From contig CM018609.1 in assembly GCA_009192285.1 (NCBI GenBank), positions 637,282 to 701,281 of the forward strand: a stretch of 64,000 bases of DNA, read 5' to 3'. This DNA comes from Morchella semilibera. Taxonomy: Eukaryota > Ascomycota > Pezizomycetes > Pezizales > Morchellaceae. Both the position numbers and the translations under genes were made by a program. Under the pieces are notes generated by a model. The model was not told the DNA's origin. It saw nothing but the letters and a program-made list of their open reading frames with translations, and searched no databases. Below are positions 44,647-57,476 of the stretch, piece by piece (positions within the stretch are counted from its first letter, which is position 1; the number at the start of each line of letters is the position of its first letter).

Positions 44647-47600
44647 AAAACTAAACTTTGGTAAAATCATTTGTGGGAAATGGAAAAAGGTTAGCAGATC
44701 CTAATAAGCTTACTATCTAGACTGGCCCTTAGAGTAGGATTATCACATACTTGAAGCCTGCCCCAGATTTTCTATCTAACCTACCAATAATAGTGCATGT
44801 ACTTTACATACATGTAAATTATGACACTTTTGCCACACGGTCTAAAGAGCAGGGTTAGGGGTCTGTGATCGTGGGGATATACACATGTAGCTCACAAGGG
44901 ATAAGGAGGGCTTTTTATACCTCCATTGGCACCCGTGATTAGGTATACATCTATATAAGTTCCCCGGCAGTTTGTAATTTTTAATTTGATAATCCTAAAT
45001 ATACATGTACTGGCCTATAGTTTGCACCGTATTTTCCCCGTAGCTGTCGACTACAAAACCACTTGCCTGGCCCCTCTGCGCGACTCTATAAATGCCCTAA
45101 ACATACTACTACCCCCTCATTCACAACCTCACGATTTCACCCTCAAATGACTATATAAATCTTAAACAATTTTAACCAACCTGCCCACTACGCCTACAAC
45201 ACATTTATCCCCTAAATCAAGCCAAACCAGGCATTAAAAAACCCGCAAATCCATGCCTAAACCCACATACTTCCATATCTACCATCAACCCTCAAAGTAT
45301 TTGCATCAAGAACCATCACTCGGCCGCCAAGCCACACTCCCCCAGTGTTATTTGCAAACCAAAGAGACTCTGTGCTTTATACAAACAGTACAACCCCATT
45401 AAGCATGATTCTTATATCAGGCCCATCCATAAAGACGGGTTTAAGGGTTATTCACAGTCAATCGAACGGTTATCGCGTGACGAACCTCGGCCTGTGGCCA
45501 ACGGCCAATGAAGTCTCGTTATAATATAGACCGCGGGGTATGAGCTGGTTAGGTTAAAGCGGAGCCAGTTACTCTGGCCCCAGACAAAATTACTAAACAT
45601 GAGGTGCGGTTCAGTAAGTACTGGAAAATGCGAGCCTGGGAATGGTGGATATCGTCAGGTGGCAAATAGACGAATCTAATCGCCTCCAGCAGAGACTAGA
45701 GACAAGTCCAGTCGGGTGAATAAGAAGTCAAGATGCCCGATGGACTGAAGCAATAAATGATGACTCTATAGGCTCTAGGCTAGTTTCAGAAGCCACGCCC
45801 CAGCAGGGCCCGAAGAATAAAGTCGAGTGATAGAACGTGATCCAAACTACGGCCGGGGCCAGGTGGCTGCTTTTGGTTCAATCAAGGGACGAAACTGTAA
45901 GTTAAGGTCCTAGATAGTTTTAAAGGGCTTGAACTGTTATGTGGAGTTCCCATGGGGTTTTTGTTGATATTTTTCCTTAGTCTAGTGTGACTAATAGTGA
46001 TGACCGATTCCTGTGGGCATGTATAACAGTATTGATATCCCTGGCATTGAGCCGAAACTTATTGGAATAGTAGACGTAGATGCGTAGAGTATGTATGCTT
46101 GTAGTGTTGTAGTGCTAGCGCTCATGTTAAGAAATACCTATGAGCCTACTAGTCACTGATTGAGAGAACAGCTTGTGTTGATTCTATGCTTGGCGAACAC
46201 GTACAAGACACAGTGTCATGTATAGATCTATATCGCCGCGTCATGACCTGAACCTAATCTTTGCAACTATCCAGACTCTTAGACCTCGGCCATAACCATC
46301 TTCCCCCTGCCCAACCCCTTCAGTCCCCCTGGTATGTGATCATGACCCAAGGGAATAGAAATACCAGATGACACCTCCACAGCCTTGAGGTACTGCTCGA
46401 TTCTTACTAGATCCTCCCTATTATCCCAGTACATATGGCGTCAGTTTCAAGCATTATCTCCTCATTGATAATAGCTTTTCGCACAAAGAAGAGGGATGTT
46501 GCAGCAGTTATCAACTACTTTATAGGCCTGTCCGCGGAAGATTCCAAATATCCGCAGAGTACAGCGGCAGTCTAGGTACCATCTTCGATCTACGACTGTA
46601 CCCCGCTACTCCTCAGAGACAACCCCTCTGTCCGCCCCGCAATCCAGATCCGGTATGTCAGATACAGTTATCAACCGACATATCATATATGACATCTTAA
46701 GAACTGCACCTTCGAAGGGGGGGGGGGGGGGAGTTACTACATGTATATCTCGTTGAACTCAAAAAAAAAACTTATCTACCCGCCGGCAGTTGGCCCTCAA
46801 CCCCGGCCCTGGAGGTTGTTGCGCAAGCTAAAGACCCCACGGTACAGGGCTCCAACGTCGACGCCCTCAACTGGAAACAGCAATGATCCCCCGAGCTGGA
46901 TTTTGAAACATGATCGACACCCGTCGTCTTCGTCGTCGCCGATTCCCGTTGGTTTTCGTAGGTTGTGCCTTAGGTACATATAAAACATTCTTCTAGAATT
47001 AATAGCGGCGCCCGCTCCAATCAGGACGTCGCAAATACATAATAAGTGGAGAGTCAAGGCACGGTGCCGGCCGGGCTGGGCTGAGACAGGGGAGATGGCA
47101 TGATACGTAGTCCTGTGGAACTGCAATTGCGGCGTCGGCGTCGGCGTCGGCGGCGGTGGTGGTGGTGGTGGTGATTGTGATCGCGCCTCAGTCTACATGG
47201 ATATACATGTAGTTCCTGATGTCCTGCCTATCTAGAGTTAGAGTTCATGATATGATATGAGAGGAATTCCAATGTACATGTACTTACATATGTATGTTCC
47301 GTTACCATAGCTAAAAGTACATACATGTACTGTACTATCTCCGCACATCTCCATCCCAATTGAGGGCTACACCTACCCCATTCCGCCTGTGGCACTCCCG
47401 AACCAAAACGACAATCAAGCGAGACCCCAAAACATTTCACCCGGCAGTAGTTTCCCAGCCATCTGTGCCCAAATAAAACCTGGGCGGGGGGGGGGCGGGG
47501 GTTTGACTCAGTCGCACAAACCAAAAACAAAAAACACAAAACACAAAAAAAGCCACCGCAGCCGAGTGATCACCCGTGAAGCCAGATTCTCGGGTAAAAG

Positions 47601-47772
47601 AGTCTATGTACCTACATACAAACTGGGAGTGAAAGGGAAAAAAGGTTGAACCCCAACCCATCCAACTTAACACATACCACACACACTCACACTCACACAC
47701 CCTTCACAGCCAGATAGCGGTCTTTCCTCTCTCTCCTACCCAACGCTTTTTTTGCCTTTAGCCATCCATCCA

Positions 47773-47823
47773 TCCATCCACATCCACATCCACATCCACA
47801 TCCACATCCACATCCACATCCAC
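47773..47823. repeat. Hexamer microsatellite (CCACAT)n
   Basis: About seven CCACAT units follow a short CATC repeat (from 47764). It opens His-Ile and Trp/Gly-Cys-type artefact frames on both strands. It is not the TTAGGG telomere unit. Confidence 0.9.
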
Positions 47824-48449
47824 CACATCCCATTCTCACACACACACACACCCCCCACAGTCCAACCCACGTCCCCCATCCCATCCAGCTGGTCTCGCCA
47901 AGCCACTCAGTCAGAGAGCTTTGCTTTTTTCCCCTTAGTACGTTACCTAGCTCCCTGACTGAGTCTTCCCAACCCAAAACCCAGCCCATCCCATCCTCCC
48001 CAAGCCCGTGGGTTCATCCCACCTTCGCACCTCCAAACCAAAACACTCGTAAGGTAGGCGAGAAAAAAAAAGAGTTAAGTAAGAGATCGATCGATCGCGA
48101 TGCCCTCTGGCATACCGGGAGTCTGGTTCGAGGGCGTGATATAGGTTAGTGGGAGGTTAAGAACCCTATGTACATATGTCTTATGTAGTATTAGGTACTA
48201 GTACTGTAGGTATTGTAGCAGGTAAGGAAGGTGTGGAGAAGAAGATGTCTCCCCCCATCCCCGCCCCTTCCCCCCCCCCCCCCCGCGGGACCCATGGCGA
48301 TAAATGTAGGTACGGTGAATGTGTGTAGAAATGCAGGTTCGCACTCTTCACGACATCAGTTTCGGGGGTGAGATCGGGCTGTGAGTGGATCGATTTGTGA
48401 TGCCAACCACCTGCCCTACCCACCTTCTTCCTACTCGGCCTTACTAACC

Positions 48450-48587
48450 TACTCGGGGCAGGTAAAAAGTACCGGACAATAGAGGTTTTTGGTTCACCAA
48501 TGGGTGCACGTACTAGGCGAGAACTACTGCAAAAAAGGCCCAGAGACAAAACTTGCATTGTCCGGTACTATTTACCTGCCCCGAGTA
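48450..48587. repeat. 138-bp MITE-like element, 31-bp terminal inverted repeats with TA ends
   Basis: Left arm 48450-48480 starts TACTCGGGGCAGGTAAAAAG and right arm 48557-48587 is its reverse complement with a single mismatch. The outermost bases are TA on both sides, as expected for the TA target duplication of Tc1/mariner-type elements, with CTCGGGGCAG as the inverted terminus. The interior (about 76 nt) has no coding capacity, so movement would need an enzyme from elsewhere. Confidence 0.75.
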
Positions 48588-50157
48588 CACACCTACATTA
48601 CATGTATACGCGCCGACGACAGCAGATGATGATGATGCTGATGATGATGAGTACTCTACTGTGACAATGGGGTGCTTGGTGGTGATTGCTGTGCTGTGCT
48701 GTGCTGTACAGACGTACCAGACCAGACCAGACCGGTTCGCAATGACAGCCAGCCAGACCACGTCAAGCTCCGGCCATTCTGGAAGGTGGAGAAGAACTGG
48801 GAGCCGCTGCGGGGGAGAAAACAGGCGTGCATGCCAGCGCCGACAGACAGACAGACAGACAGCGATGAGATTGGAATGATATGTAGCTAGGTAGCTCAGA
48901 AAGAGATACATATATTCACTGAGTAATGGAATGACTGGGATGGATAAACGTGGTTTGTGACCCGTGGGAAGGGGAGATAAGGGTACTAATCGAGAGGGTA
49001 GAAAGATTTATGGGATGAACTATCACTTTCAAAATTCGTGTGGAGGTTAATTAGGATGTGGAGAGAGCTCGAGAAAAAGAAAGAAAGGAGGAAAGGAGGA
49101 GGGGTTAGTCGTCCTGGTCTTCTGTATGCGTAAGGGAGTAGAGTAGAGTATGTAGTTATGGTAATAGCAATACATGTAGTAATGTAAAGGAAATCTCCGG
49201 CCTCATCACCACCGGCACCACAACATGTTAACAACTACAAGGACCACCACCCCCGACCTAAGAAGGAATACAGACAGAGAAGATGATCCTTTCCAGCTAA
49301 ACAAGTAAAGGAAGCAGCATAGAAAGTTAGCGAGTGCTTATAAAGCAAAGCAAACAAAACAAGCAAAAAATCAAACCAGCCAACCCACACTGGCACAGCC
49401 ACCAGCTTTCTTTATGTTTATGAGAAAAAGTCGAGAGAAAAATAATAAAGAGGATGTAAACGAAAGACAGGCTAGCCAAAGAATTATAGCAGAAGAAAAT
49501 AGAAATGAAAAAAAAAAAAAAAAGATAGCATAGCTATAGCAAAATCAATGATAGCCAATCCCAAACAAAACAAAAAAAAAAACCTCCCCCAGTGTCCCCC
49601 CAAGTTAGGCCCTCCAAAATTCAATGAACCACCCTGATAGCGCGCGCGCGATAAAAACAGAAGAAGAAAAAAAGTGCCCCCCACCTCCCTAGAAGAATGG
49701 CAAAAGAAAAAAAGAGGAAATGAATAGGGAAATCGATGGCATAGGAAATAGGTAAGAGTAGTAAGAGAAGTAGTAAGAGTAATGAGTAATAATAGTGGTA
49801 GTAGTACTTAGTAGTAATAGTAGTGGTGGTAATAGTAGTGGTAGTAGTAGCAGTAGCAGGCAGCAGTAGTAGTAAAAAACAAAAAAAGAAAGAGAAAGCC
49901 TCCCAGTACGTAGAATACAACAATTCTAGCTCGAAACTGTCTTCATACAGCGCCTTACCCCCCGAACTCGTAACATGTCTCCCTACCAGATTGCAATCCG
50001 AACATTCGTATAGAAAAAACATATCCGGCGTTGTTTTATCCTATTTTAATTTTTTTTATATCAATTGAGGTGAGGTAAGCCTCGATATAACGAACCATAT
50101 ATATATGATATGGCCATTGATATCGATATCCCCACCTCATCACCGCCACGCCATCGT

Positions 50158-51557
50158 CTACTCTTCCTCCTCTTCCTCCTCTTCCTCCTCTTCCTCCTCG
50201 TCTTCCTCCTGCTGCTCACTCTCCTTCTCCTCCGCCTTCTCCTCCTTCCCAGCACCGGCTTTCCCCTCCTTTTCGCCCTCTCCCTCCTGCGCCAACTGCT
50301 TCCTCTTCCACTCCCTATCATGCGCCCTCCTCATCTCCACCTCCGCCTTCGTCGGCCGGCCTCTCCGTCTCTTGAGCTGCCCGTCAGGACCCACCACCAA
50401 TGGGCTCGCCATCTTCGGCACATACGGCTTCGGCTTCGGAAGGATCTCTCCGCGGGCCTCTGCAGCGCGGCGCGCCTCCGTCTCGGCCTTTGTCGGTCTT
50501 CCGCGCTTGCGCTTTGTTACGGGTGTTTCTTGGGTGCCGCTGGACGACGGGGCGTCGGTGGTGCCGGAGGCAGGATCGTCCTCGGACCGCGGCCGCTTCT
50601 TGGTGCTGCTTGGGGAGGAGATAGGGAGGGTAGTGGTGTTGGTAGGCGCCGCGGCGGGGGTGTCAGTGACGGCGGGGGCGGTCGGGGCGTGTGATTTCAT
50701 GGTAGTGAAGATCTGTTGGGCTTGCGCTTTTGTGCGGCCTAGTTTTTGGGGGAGAGAGAGGTTAGCTGAGTGAGGGGGTGGATGGGCGGAGTGGTAATGG
50801 TGGTGGTTAATGGATGTATGGATGTGCTAGTATTATATGAGGTTGGGGCTAAGGGGATTGCTAACGCTCTAGGGAATGGTATAGGATGTGCTTAGGCGGG
50901 CATGCAGATATTTAGAGAATTGTGGGATGTAAACACGTCCACCAGGAACTCGACCCAGGAGAAATGGCCGGGGAGCATCTCTAGATAGCCGCTTGGCCGG
51001 AATTCCGGTTGTCCTTTCCCCGAGCTAGGAAATTGGGGGGGGGGGGGTTGAGGAGGAGGAGGTTCGGGGATGAAAAACAAGCATCGGGACCGATATATGA
51101 TCCAAGGAATCAGGCATGCCATAGGCCGCGACACGAATACAAGAGCAGCATCACAGATTCCGGCGTTCAATCGCCGTATATCAATGCATGTATAGTGAAG
51201 AGAAGGTTTCGAGAACAATTGGGACAGACGGCAGAGATGGAGGGGCTACAGACCTACAGGAATGTTGATAGCTCTCCAATTAGGATCTTGGTTGACTTGA
51301 TTCGCAATCTCCAAGAGAAGCTGGATCTACGTTCCAGAGAAAAGAGGAAAAAGCATCAATTGTCAGCACGCACGTTTTCTCCCCCTTCCACTTCCCCTCC
51401 TCGGGCATCCCACACAATGTAGTGGAGTGGGGGGGTTGATAGGGCAAGATCTGAGGGTAGATGCAAAAAAAAAAAAAGATGTGTATAGGGCAGATCTTGT
51501 GGAGATATTTACCTTCTCTGCGTCACTCCAAGGAGGATAGGTCTTGTCGCGAGCCAT
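50158..51557 (-). CDS. Myb/SANT-like DNA-binding protein with two AT-hooks
   Basis: Probable minor-groove-binding nuclear regulator. Exons: 51557-51513, 51326-51254 and 50738-50158 (232 residues; phases close). The N-terminal helix-turn-helix is split over all three exons: PPWSDAEK, IQLLLEIANQVNQDPNWRAI and NIPVGRTKAQAQQIF; the Trp-Trp spacing and GRTKAQ end match fungal Myb/SANT-like domains. Two AT-hooks follow, KRKRGRPTKAE and KRRRGRPTKAE, about 50 residues apart in near-duplicate contexts, then a Lys/Glu region ending in a long poly-Glu tail at the TAG (50158-50160). The second intron is 515 nt, long for this window, contains a C/G run, and uses a GTCTGT donor. The 3' UTR lies in the trinucleotide-rich tract. 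Specific targets cannot be read from sequence. Confidence 0.8.
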
Positions 51558-51769
51558 CAAACTTCTGCCTTAGGGTTTGGGGAGAGAGAAAGGGTTTTTG
51601 GTAAAGGACGTTCGATCAGATGCGGCGAACAGGAATGGCGAGCTGCCTGCGTGCGTGCGGCTTTCTTCCCGGGCAGAGAGGAGGATGATTCTGAGCAATT
51701 GGCGGGCAAATATGTTTTTTTTTAGAGATATTGGCCAAATGAATTCAAGATCGCAAAAATGAATTCAAA

Positions 51770-52290
51770 AAGGTTGTGAGAGAAAGAGAAAAAGGATACG
51801 AGTATGGGAAAGGCACTCAACCCCGTGTGAAGATACGTATACAACTACTACGACAGTATACGTATTGGAGAATAAAAAGTGAGAAGTGTTGGTGAGAAAG
51901 AGAAAAGAAAAGGATTAAAGGGAATTTACAGGAAAGGAAGGGAGGGAAAAAAATAAATGCAAAAAGAAAAAGAGAAAGGAAAAAAAAAAAAAAAAAAAAA
52001 AAGAGAGAAAGAAAAAGAGAGAGTGAGAGTGAGAAAAAGAAAAGAAAGCAAATTCTAAAAGAGGGTAGGTAAGAAGGGATTAAGAAAGGAAGAGAAGAAA
52101 AAAAAAAAAAAAAAAAAAATAGGACACACGGGAGGAGGGGTGGGTAGAGAGGCAAGCAATCGACGGTGGATTTGTTGTCAGCGCAAAGTTCAGCGCAAAA
52201 GAACGGAAACGGAGAGGAGATGGAAAGGAAAGGGCCAAAAAAAAAGCAAATGAAGAAAAGGGAAAGAAAAAAAATTTTTTTTTTATGTAC
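51770..52290. repeat. Polypurine (GA/A) low-complexity tract
   Basis: About 500 nt in which the plus strand is overwhelmingly A and G, with A runs above 15 nt at about 51980-52000 and 52100-52120. It mirrors as a Phe/Leu/Ser frame on the minus strand (51817-52323) that is an artefact. It lies just upstream of the AT-hook gene, whose promoter may include it. Confidence 0.8.
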
Positions 52291-55200
52291 TTGACTGAAT
52301 ACCTGATAATATAGTAGTACCACAGGACCTGTGAGCCTCCCTAGAAAAGAGGTGATAACAGGAGTAAGATTAAAAGAAAAGAAAGTAAAATAAAATAAAA
52401 TTGAATTTTAATACATGTAACTACTGGCTGCTCTAGCAAGAGTCGAGAGGAAAAGAATGAGGAAAAAATAAAATAAAATAAAATAGCGAAACGCAGACGC
52501 TCGAATCCCTGCACGATTGCGAGGGTCGTTCGGGCGCAGGTGCAGAGACGAGAGACTCGCCTAGCTACGATCCCTCCCCCCTCGCTCTTTGCGCGTCTGT
52601 TGTCGGTCACCACCCCTTCACGTTTTTTTTGCGTGGAGGTAATGTCCTAGGGCTGGCATTTGCGCGAAAAGACGTGACCTGGATGCAACGTCGTGTCGTG
52701 TCGTGTTACTCTACAAGCCTCCCAACTACTGTACCCTTCCCACTGCATCTCAACCCATACCCATCCATACTCATACATATTCCCCCATACCTATCGTGAT
52801 CATGTAGGTACCTACATACTGTGCTTGCCTACCTGCACTGTACCCCATCCCATTCCCCCCCCCCGGGGCTTATGTAGCGATAACGAATTGGTTGCTTTAT
52901 TCGACTTCAATTCAGGCTCCGTTGTCGAACACGTTTCTTTAATTCGATTCCCTTGGAACGGGAACGAACGAGATTTAATCTTGACCACTAACAGACGAAA
53001 ACAGCTAACCTTTCCCAGTACCAGTCTCGGGAAGGATGGATGGTGTTGCTGGGGGAGAAAAATAAAATAAGATGAAGAAAGAAAAAAAAAAAATTGAAAT
53101 GAAATGAAATAATGAAATAAAAAAATAAAAAAAATTATCATAAAGGAGGGTAGAAAATTTACAAAGTAACCATCCTAGGTCTAGCTCAAGTCCTCAGTTG
53201 AACAATTGCAACCTTCCTAAAGAACAAGCCCATCCAATTTTGTGCTGCCAACAAGAATGAAATTCGAAATCAACCTTCAGCTGTAGGTATGTATTGCCCA
53301 GTGCCCACATCACTCGCCCACCACCTACCAACTCCCTATCGATGAGATACGTAACCCCACCTAGGTGTTCATACGTAAACGTACCTAAGGCCAGGGGCCG
53401 TATCGTATCATAGTGTCAACTTGCCAGTTTTCAATGTAGGTACTATACTCTATATCAAATAAAATCTAAAATAAAACAAATAGTTAATTCCAAACCGGTT
53501 TTCACAAGTATTCACCAACTCCTCCGGCTTCAGTTAGGCTCCATCAGGTTGCTTTTTTTTTCGCCCGTGTTGCTTGACATCCCTCAATTCGGCGCACCAT
53601 ATGCATTGTTTTTATCTTTCTTTCAGAGAATCGAATCCGAACGCGCTGTCTGTACAAGTACAAGTCAGTAGGATAAAGTATGTAGACTATATGCCTGTCG
53701 ACATACATATACATCACAATCAAAAGTAGGTACATGTACCTACATACATGATCACATACCAGCTCCCTCCACGCTTTCGCGCACTGCCGCCGCACTTCAC
53801 CCGTCCATCCGTCCCAAGATCCGCCCACCCCTCCTCCATAAAGTTTCCCCGTTCCATCTCTCAGTCCCGGGAGCTTATCGATTCGATCATGTCAAAATCC
53901 GTTCCCTTCCTGGATCCCTCCCTCATATAACTAAGCTACAGCCTGAAACTCCACACCATACCGTCGGGAAGTCTCGTGTCGCACGCAGTATTTTCTTTCA
54001 TACGAAACCTTTGGTTGTTTGGCACTGATTCCTCCTCCTGTCACCAATAAGGGAAATTGAATAAATTGAAAACGCCTCACATGCATCTTTCGAAAGAGAA
54101 ACCACTTACTGGGTAATAACCAAATTAATGAAATCAATCACAAGAGCTGGAGGAAGGATGGTTAGAAGGAAAAATACATCCATGTAGCAACGCGCTCCCA
54201 TGTGACGTGATCACAGCTAGGAGGGTCACTCGGATTGTATGAAAGAACGGCGATGACCGAATTCGAGAGATATTTACCAGGAGTGGCCTGGCCGCATACT
54301 CTTTTGGTACGCCCCCTCAACCTGTTCTTCTCTTCCGCACCGAACCCAGCTGTACGGTACCTGATGGACACCCGAATGCAGCCGATTCTAATCTGGAAGT
54401 AACACGCTTGTCCCACGAATTATCGGCCAGGAAGTTAACTTTACTGCAATATAACTTAAATTGACAATCAAGAGTCCTGATGAAGAATCCGAAAGGGTTA
54501 GGTGAGTTATAGACCTGACTTGCATTTTATTAACACTCTTCTTCTGGCCTTCAAGTGCGGGAGAGGTGAATCAGAGATCTTCTAGCTTCTAGTGCCCCCC
54601 ACCCCCCGGCCGATGCAAGGCTGTCTAACGTTCGCGACTTCGAGCAATAAAGGCTATGGAAATTTGTGTTATATCAATCACAATCACATGGTGGATCATA
54701 AAAGATTTATTACCAGGCGAAATTAGCAACGTACACATATAGCCCTAGCCCAAGGCTGGGCCTCATATTCCTCTTCAATACCACTTGCGGCGAGAGGTGT
54801 GGGAATCTAATTGTCAAAACTCAGACATTTCACCCAGCGCACGCACTGATCAAAGCCTGGAGGGAGGGGGGATTACAAAAAGAGAGAACTGGATGGACAC
54901 GTTGTATGTAGGTAGGTTGCGTTGTAGAGACAACGCATTTCTTTACACATCTAGAACCGTAGTCAACGTGCACGTGTAACATATAGATGCTTGTGCAGCT
55001 CCGGGACAATTATCTTCGGAATTTTGGGGGGTGTTCATGCCTTTCACAATGAAAATGGTACCTGAATACGGATGTAGTTATAACGGAAAGTAATTATAGC
55101 ATCGGAATAAAGTCGTGGTTGCCTATATGTGCGTGTAGTGAATTAGTGATGACGAGGTAGAATCTCCTGATTAAGTACAAATCTACCAGCAGAGATTAAG

Positions 55201-57456
55201 GCGCCTATGTAGACCAAATGTACATCACGCTTTAAGCGAATATAACTATTATGCTTAGCCGTTCCAAGAGAGAGAGAGAGAGAGGGTGTGAATATTGATC
55301 ATTGCCGTCCAGATGAGAGCTGCGGAGGCTTATCGCCCACCGCTTAGCAGGGATTTAGACCTTCCCTGCTCATAATGAATGAACAACAAATAGTGCAGCA
55401 TTTACCAGAAATACACCGGATAAATAGTCTCCTAAAGATACTTTACTTAAGTGATGAAATCATCACTCAGACTGTAGAAGCGGTAATGATCTCACCGAGT
55501 GACCGCTGGTGATTTTGCGCAGTTCAGCAGCCAAACCAGTTGAAATATATTATTAACACACAACAGCCTTGAGTTAACTGTGGCGTTCTTTTCTTGTTTT
55601 GCCGATATCAGAACCCCAGGTGCACGCGCTCCTAAATTCCCACCAGGAGCCGGACATCTACCCGAGCGGAGAGAAAGAATCACATTTCATATTCCCCGTG
55701 AGTACCTGCTCAGACCTGTGTTCGTTCTTCAAGCTGTACACGAAGGAAGACCAGCTACTTGTGGAATTTGGGTCGATTTGTAGGAGATAATGTAGAGATC
55801 ACCATATTATTGTGATCTGCCATGTTCATTTATAATGGCATTGGTCAGATAGTTGATATTCCAGTTTCATGGGGTGTCCCAGACATAGCTGGACGTTGAC
55901 GGTTGAAATCACGGGACACAAATAACCTGCGTGTCTTGCAGGTGTGCATGGACCATACATGAACCCAATAGGATCCGTTGCCAGTGGTACACCAATCGGT
56001 TAAGTATCTCGTTTCTCTATTTCTTGGCGTTCAATGGTGCCCAATCATTTAGGTATCACAGCCTTTCACAGGCTCTCCAAAACAATGCTGTTTGCCAATA
56101 TAGGCCAACAGTTTCTTAATCTGCCACCGCATCAAGTAGAAAATGCTTTGGGCGCGGCTATCGAGGGATCTCGCTGCAAAATATCTAGTCTAAGTTAGTG
56201 TCTGGACCAAAGCATAGACCATCACTCGCTTGAATTATATCACGTGATTGCGTCTGTGCAGAGGTTTTCCAACCTACTAGTGTCATCTCGATTAACATGT
56301 TATTATTGATCCAAAAGAAACGAATGCACATTGCTTGCCATCTATAAAGATGCGAGCCAATAAGATGCTATCCGCATAGCAGAGAACCGTAGAGTATATA
56401 TGCAGAGTCTATTCATTCGAGAATTCAAAAATTCCTCCCGAATAGAATAAGTGGTTCCTCAAAAAATTGATTTTGGTATGTACCAGCCCGTACTCGTACA
56501 ATTAATGCGTGTTTCCGTGAGTCACGAAAGTTAGATGTCTTGGTCCTCCTGTTGGTTTATCAATGAGACCAGGATAGCCAATAGCTGCTATAAACGAGCA
56601 ATATGATAAAAACAAAGGGAATGCAATACCGTACGATGGCGACGTGCAGCGATGGCGTAGTGAGTATGAGGGGCGATGGGTTTTGTACTGGTAACGACTG
56701 GTAATACTTTTCCAAGAGTAAAGGATTAGAGTGTCATACGCCGGTCAACTGGCTTCATTCAGAATACCACTGGCGTCATGGCACCTATTGGTGTTAGCAA
56801 CACAATGGATACGAATTCCCAGTACGTGTGTACATCCTCTTGTAGTTTTGGTTGAACCCGAGACTGTGTGGCCAGGGTGATGGCTTGCATGTCATGGGTC
56901 CGTAGCTGAAAGCTAAGAGCGTCAATTAGCATACACGTAGTTTCATCGACGAGCCCGTCTCACTTGACGATGATGAGTGTAAAGAGTATTTTATCAAGAT
57001 ATAAACTAGACTTGAAGCTATCCGGAGGATAGAGGTTGAATGATGTCGATGACGTTCCCTGAAGTCACATGCATGTGCGTCGGAATCCCCCTTTATTAGT
57101 GAAAAGTATCCTAATCCCAGTCTAAGCGATGTATTTATTAAATTAATCGCATAATTAACATAGGTTTCTTTTAATTCCAGAGCACAACGCATGTACCTAC
57201 ATCATATATACATGTACATGTATATGTCCCCACACATGTAAACGCTAAATGTAAGGGAAAACATTCTATGAGCTGACCATGCGTTGGCATCAAGGCTCTG
57301 ATATAGCGCTTTTGAGCCACGGTAATAATCAGAATATCATTACATACAACATTTTCCAACATTCTACTTAAGAAAAAGTAAATAACCCGCATCCGTGAGA
57401 GCTGTTTGAGATTGTGGTGCCTGCATAATCGTTATACAATCCATGAATGCATACTT

Positions 57457-57476
57457 TACATGTAGCTACATGTAAC
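57457..57476. repeat. Perfect 20-bp palindrome made of two TACATGTA octamers
   Basis: TTACATGTAGCTACATGTAA is its own reverse complement and consists of two copies of the octamer separated by GC. It is the densest single instance of the octamer family in the window. Confidence 0.85.

Larger units (their letters stand above)
41537..50157. other. 8.6-kb gene-poor, repeat-bearing tract
   Basis: No conserved coding region was found in either strand. It carries 17 TACATGTA octamers by eye, the foldbacks at 43047-43146 and 48450-48587, a tRNA-like segment at 44553-44646, a G run at about 46718-46731, a C run near 48270-48283, the CCACAT repeat at 47773-47823 and a TAG/TAA trinucleotide tract at about 49757-49880. 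ORFs such as 43150-43413, 43989-44252 and 47693-47989 lack any family motif; the last is an artefact of the hexamer repeat. Confidence 0.5.

Noticed and set aside
45481-45900. Possible degenerate transposon
   Set aside because: Composition differs slightly from its surroundings, but no terminal repeats or coding motifs could be shown.
47773-47823. Telomere-like repeat or CRISPR array
   Set aside because: The unit is CCACAT without spacers and is not TTAGGG; CRISPR is not expected in fungi.
47693-47989. Minus-strand ORF with Gly-Cys repeat
   Set aside because: Product of the CCACAT hexamer repeat.
50105-50773. Plus-strand ORFs rich in Ser and Leu
   Set aside because: Antisense of the AT-hook gene poly-Glu tail.
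51817-52323. Phe/Leu/Ser minus-strand ORF, membrane-like
   Set aside because: Low-complexity translation of the polypurine tract.
55580-55790. Two overlapping ORFs of 63-67 codons
   Set aside because: Considered as an exon or element fragment, but no motif or flanking splice-joined frame was found.
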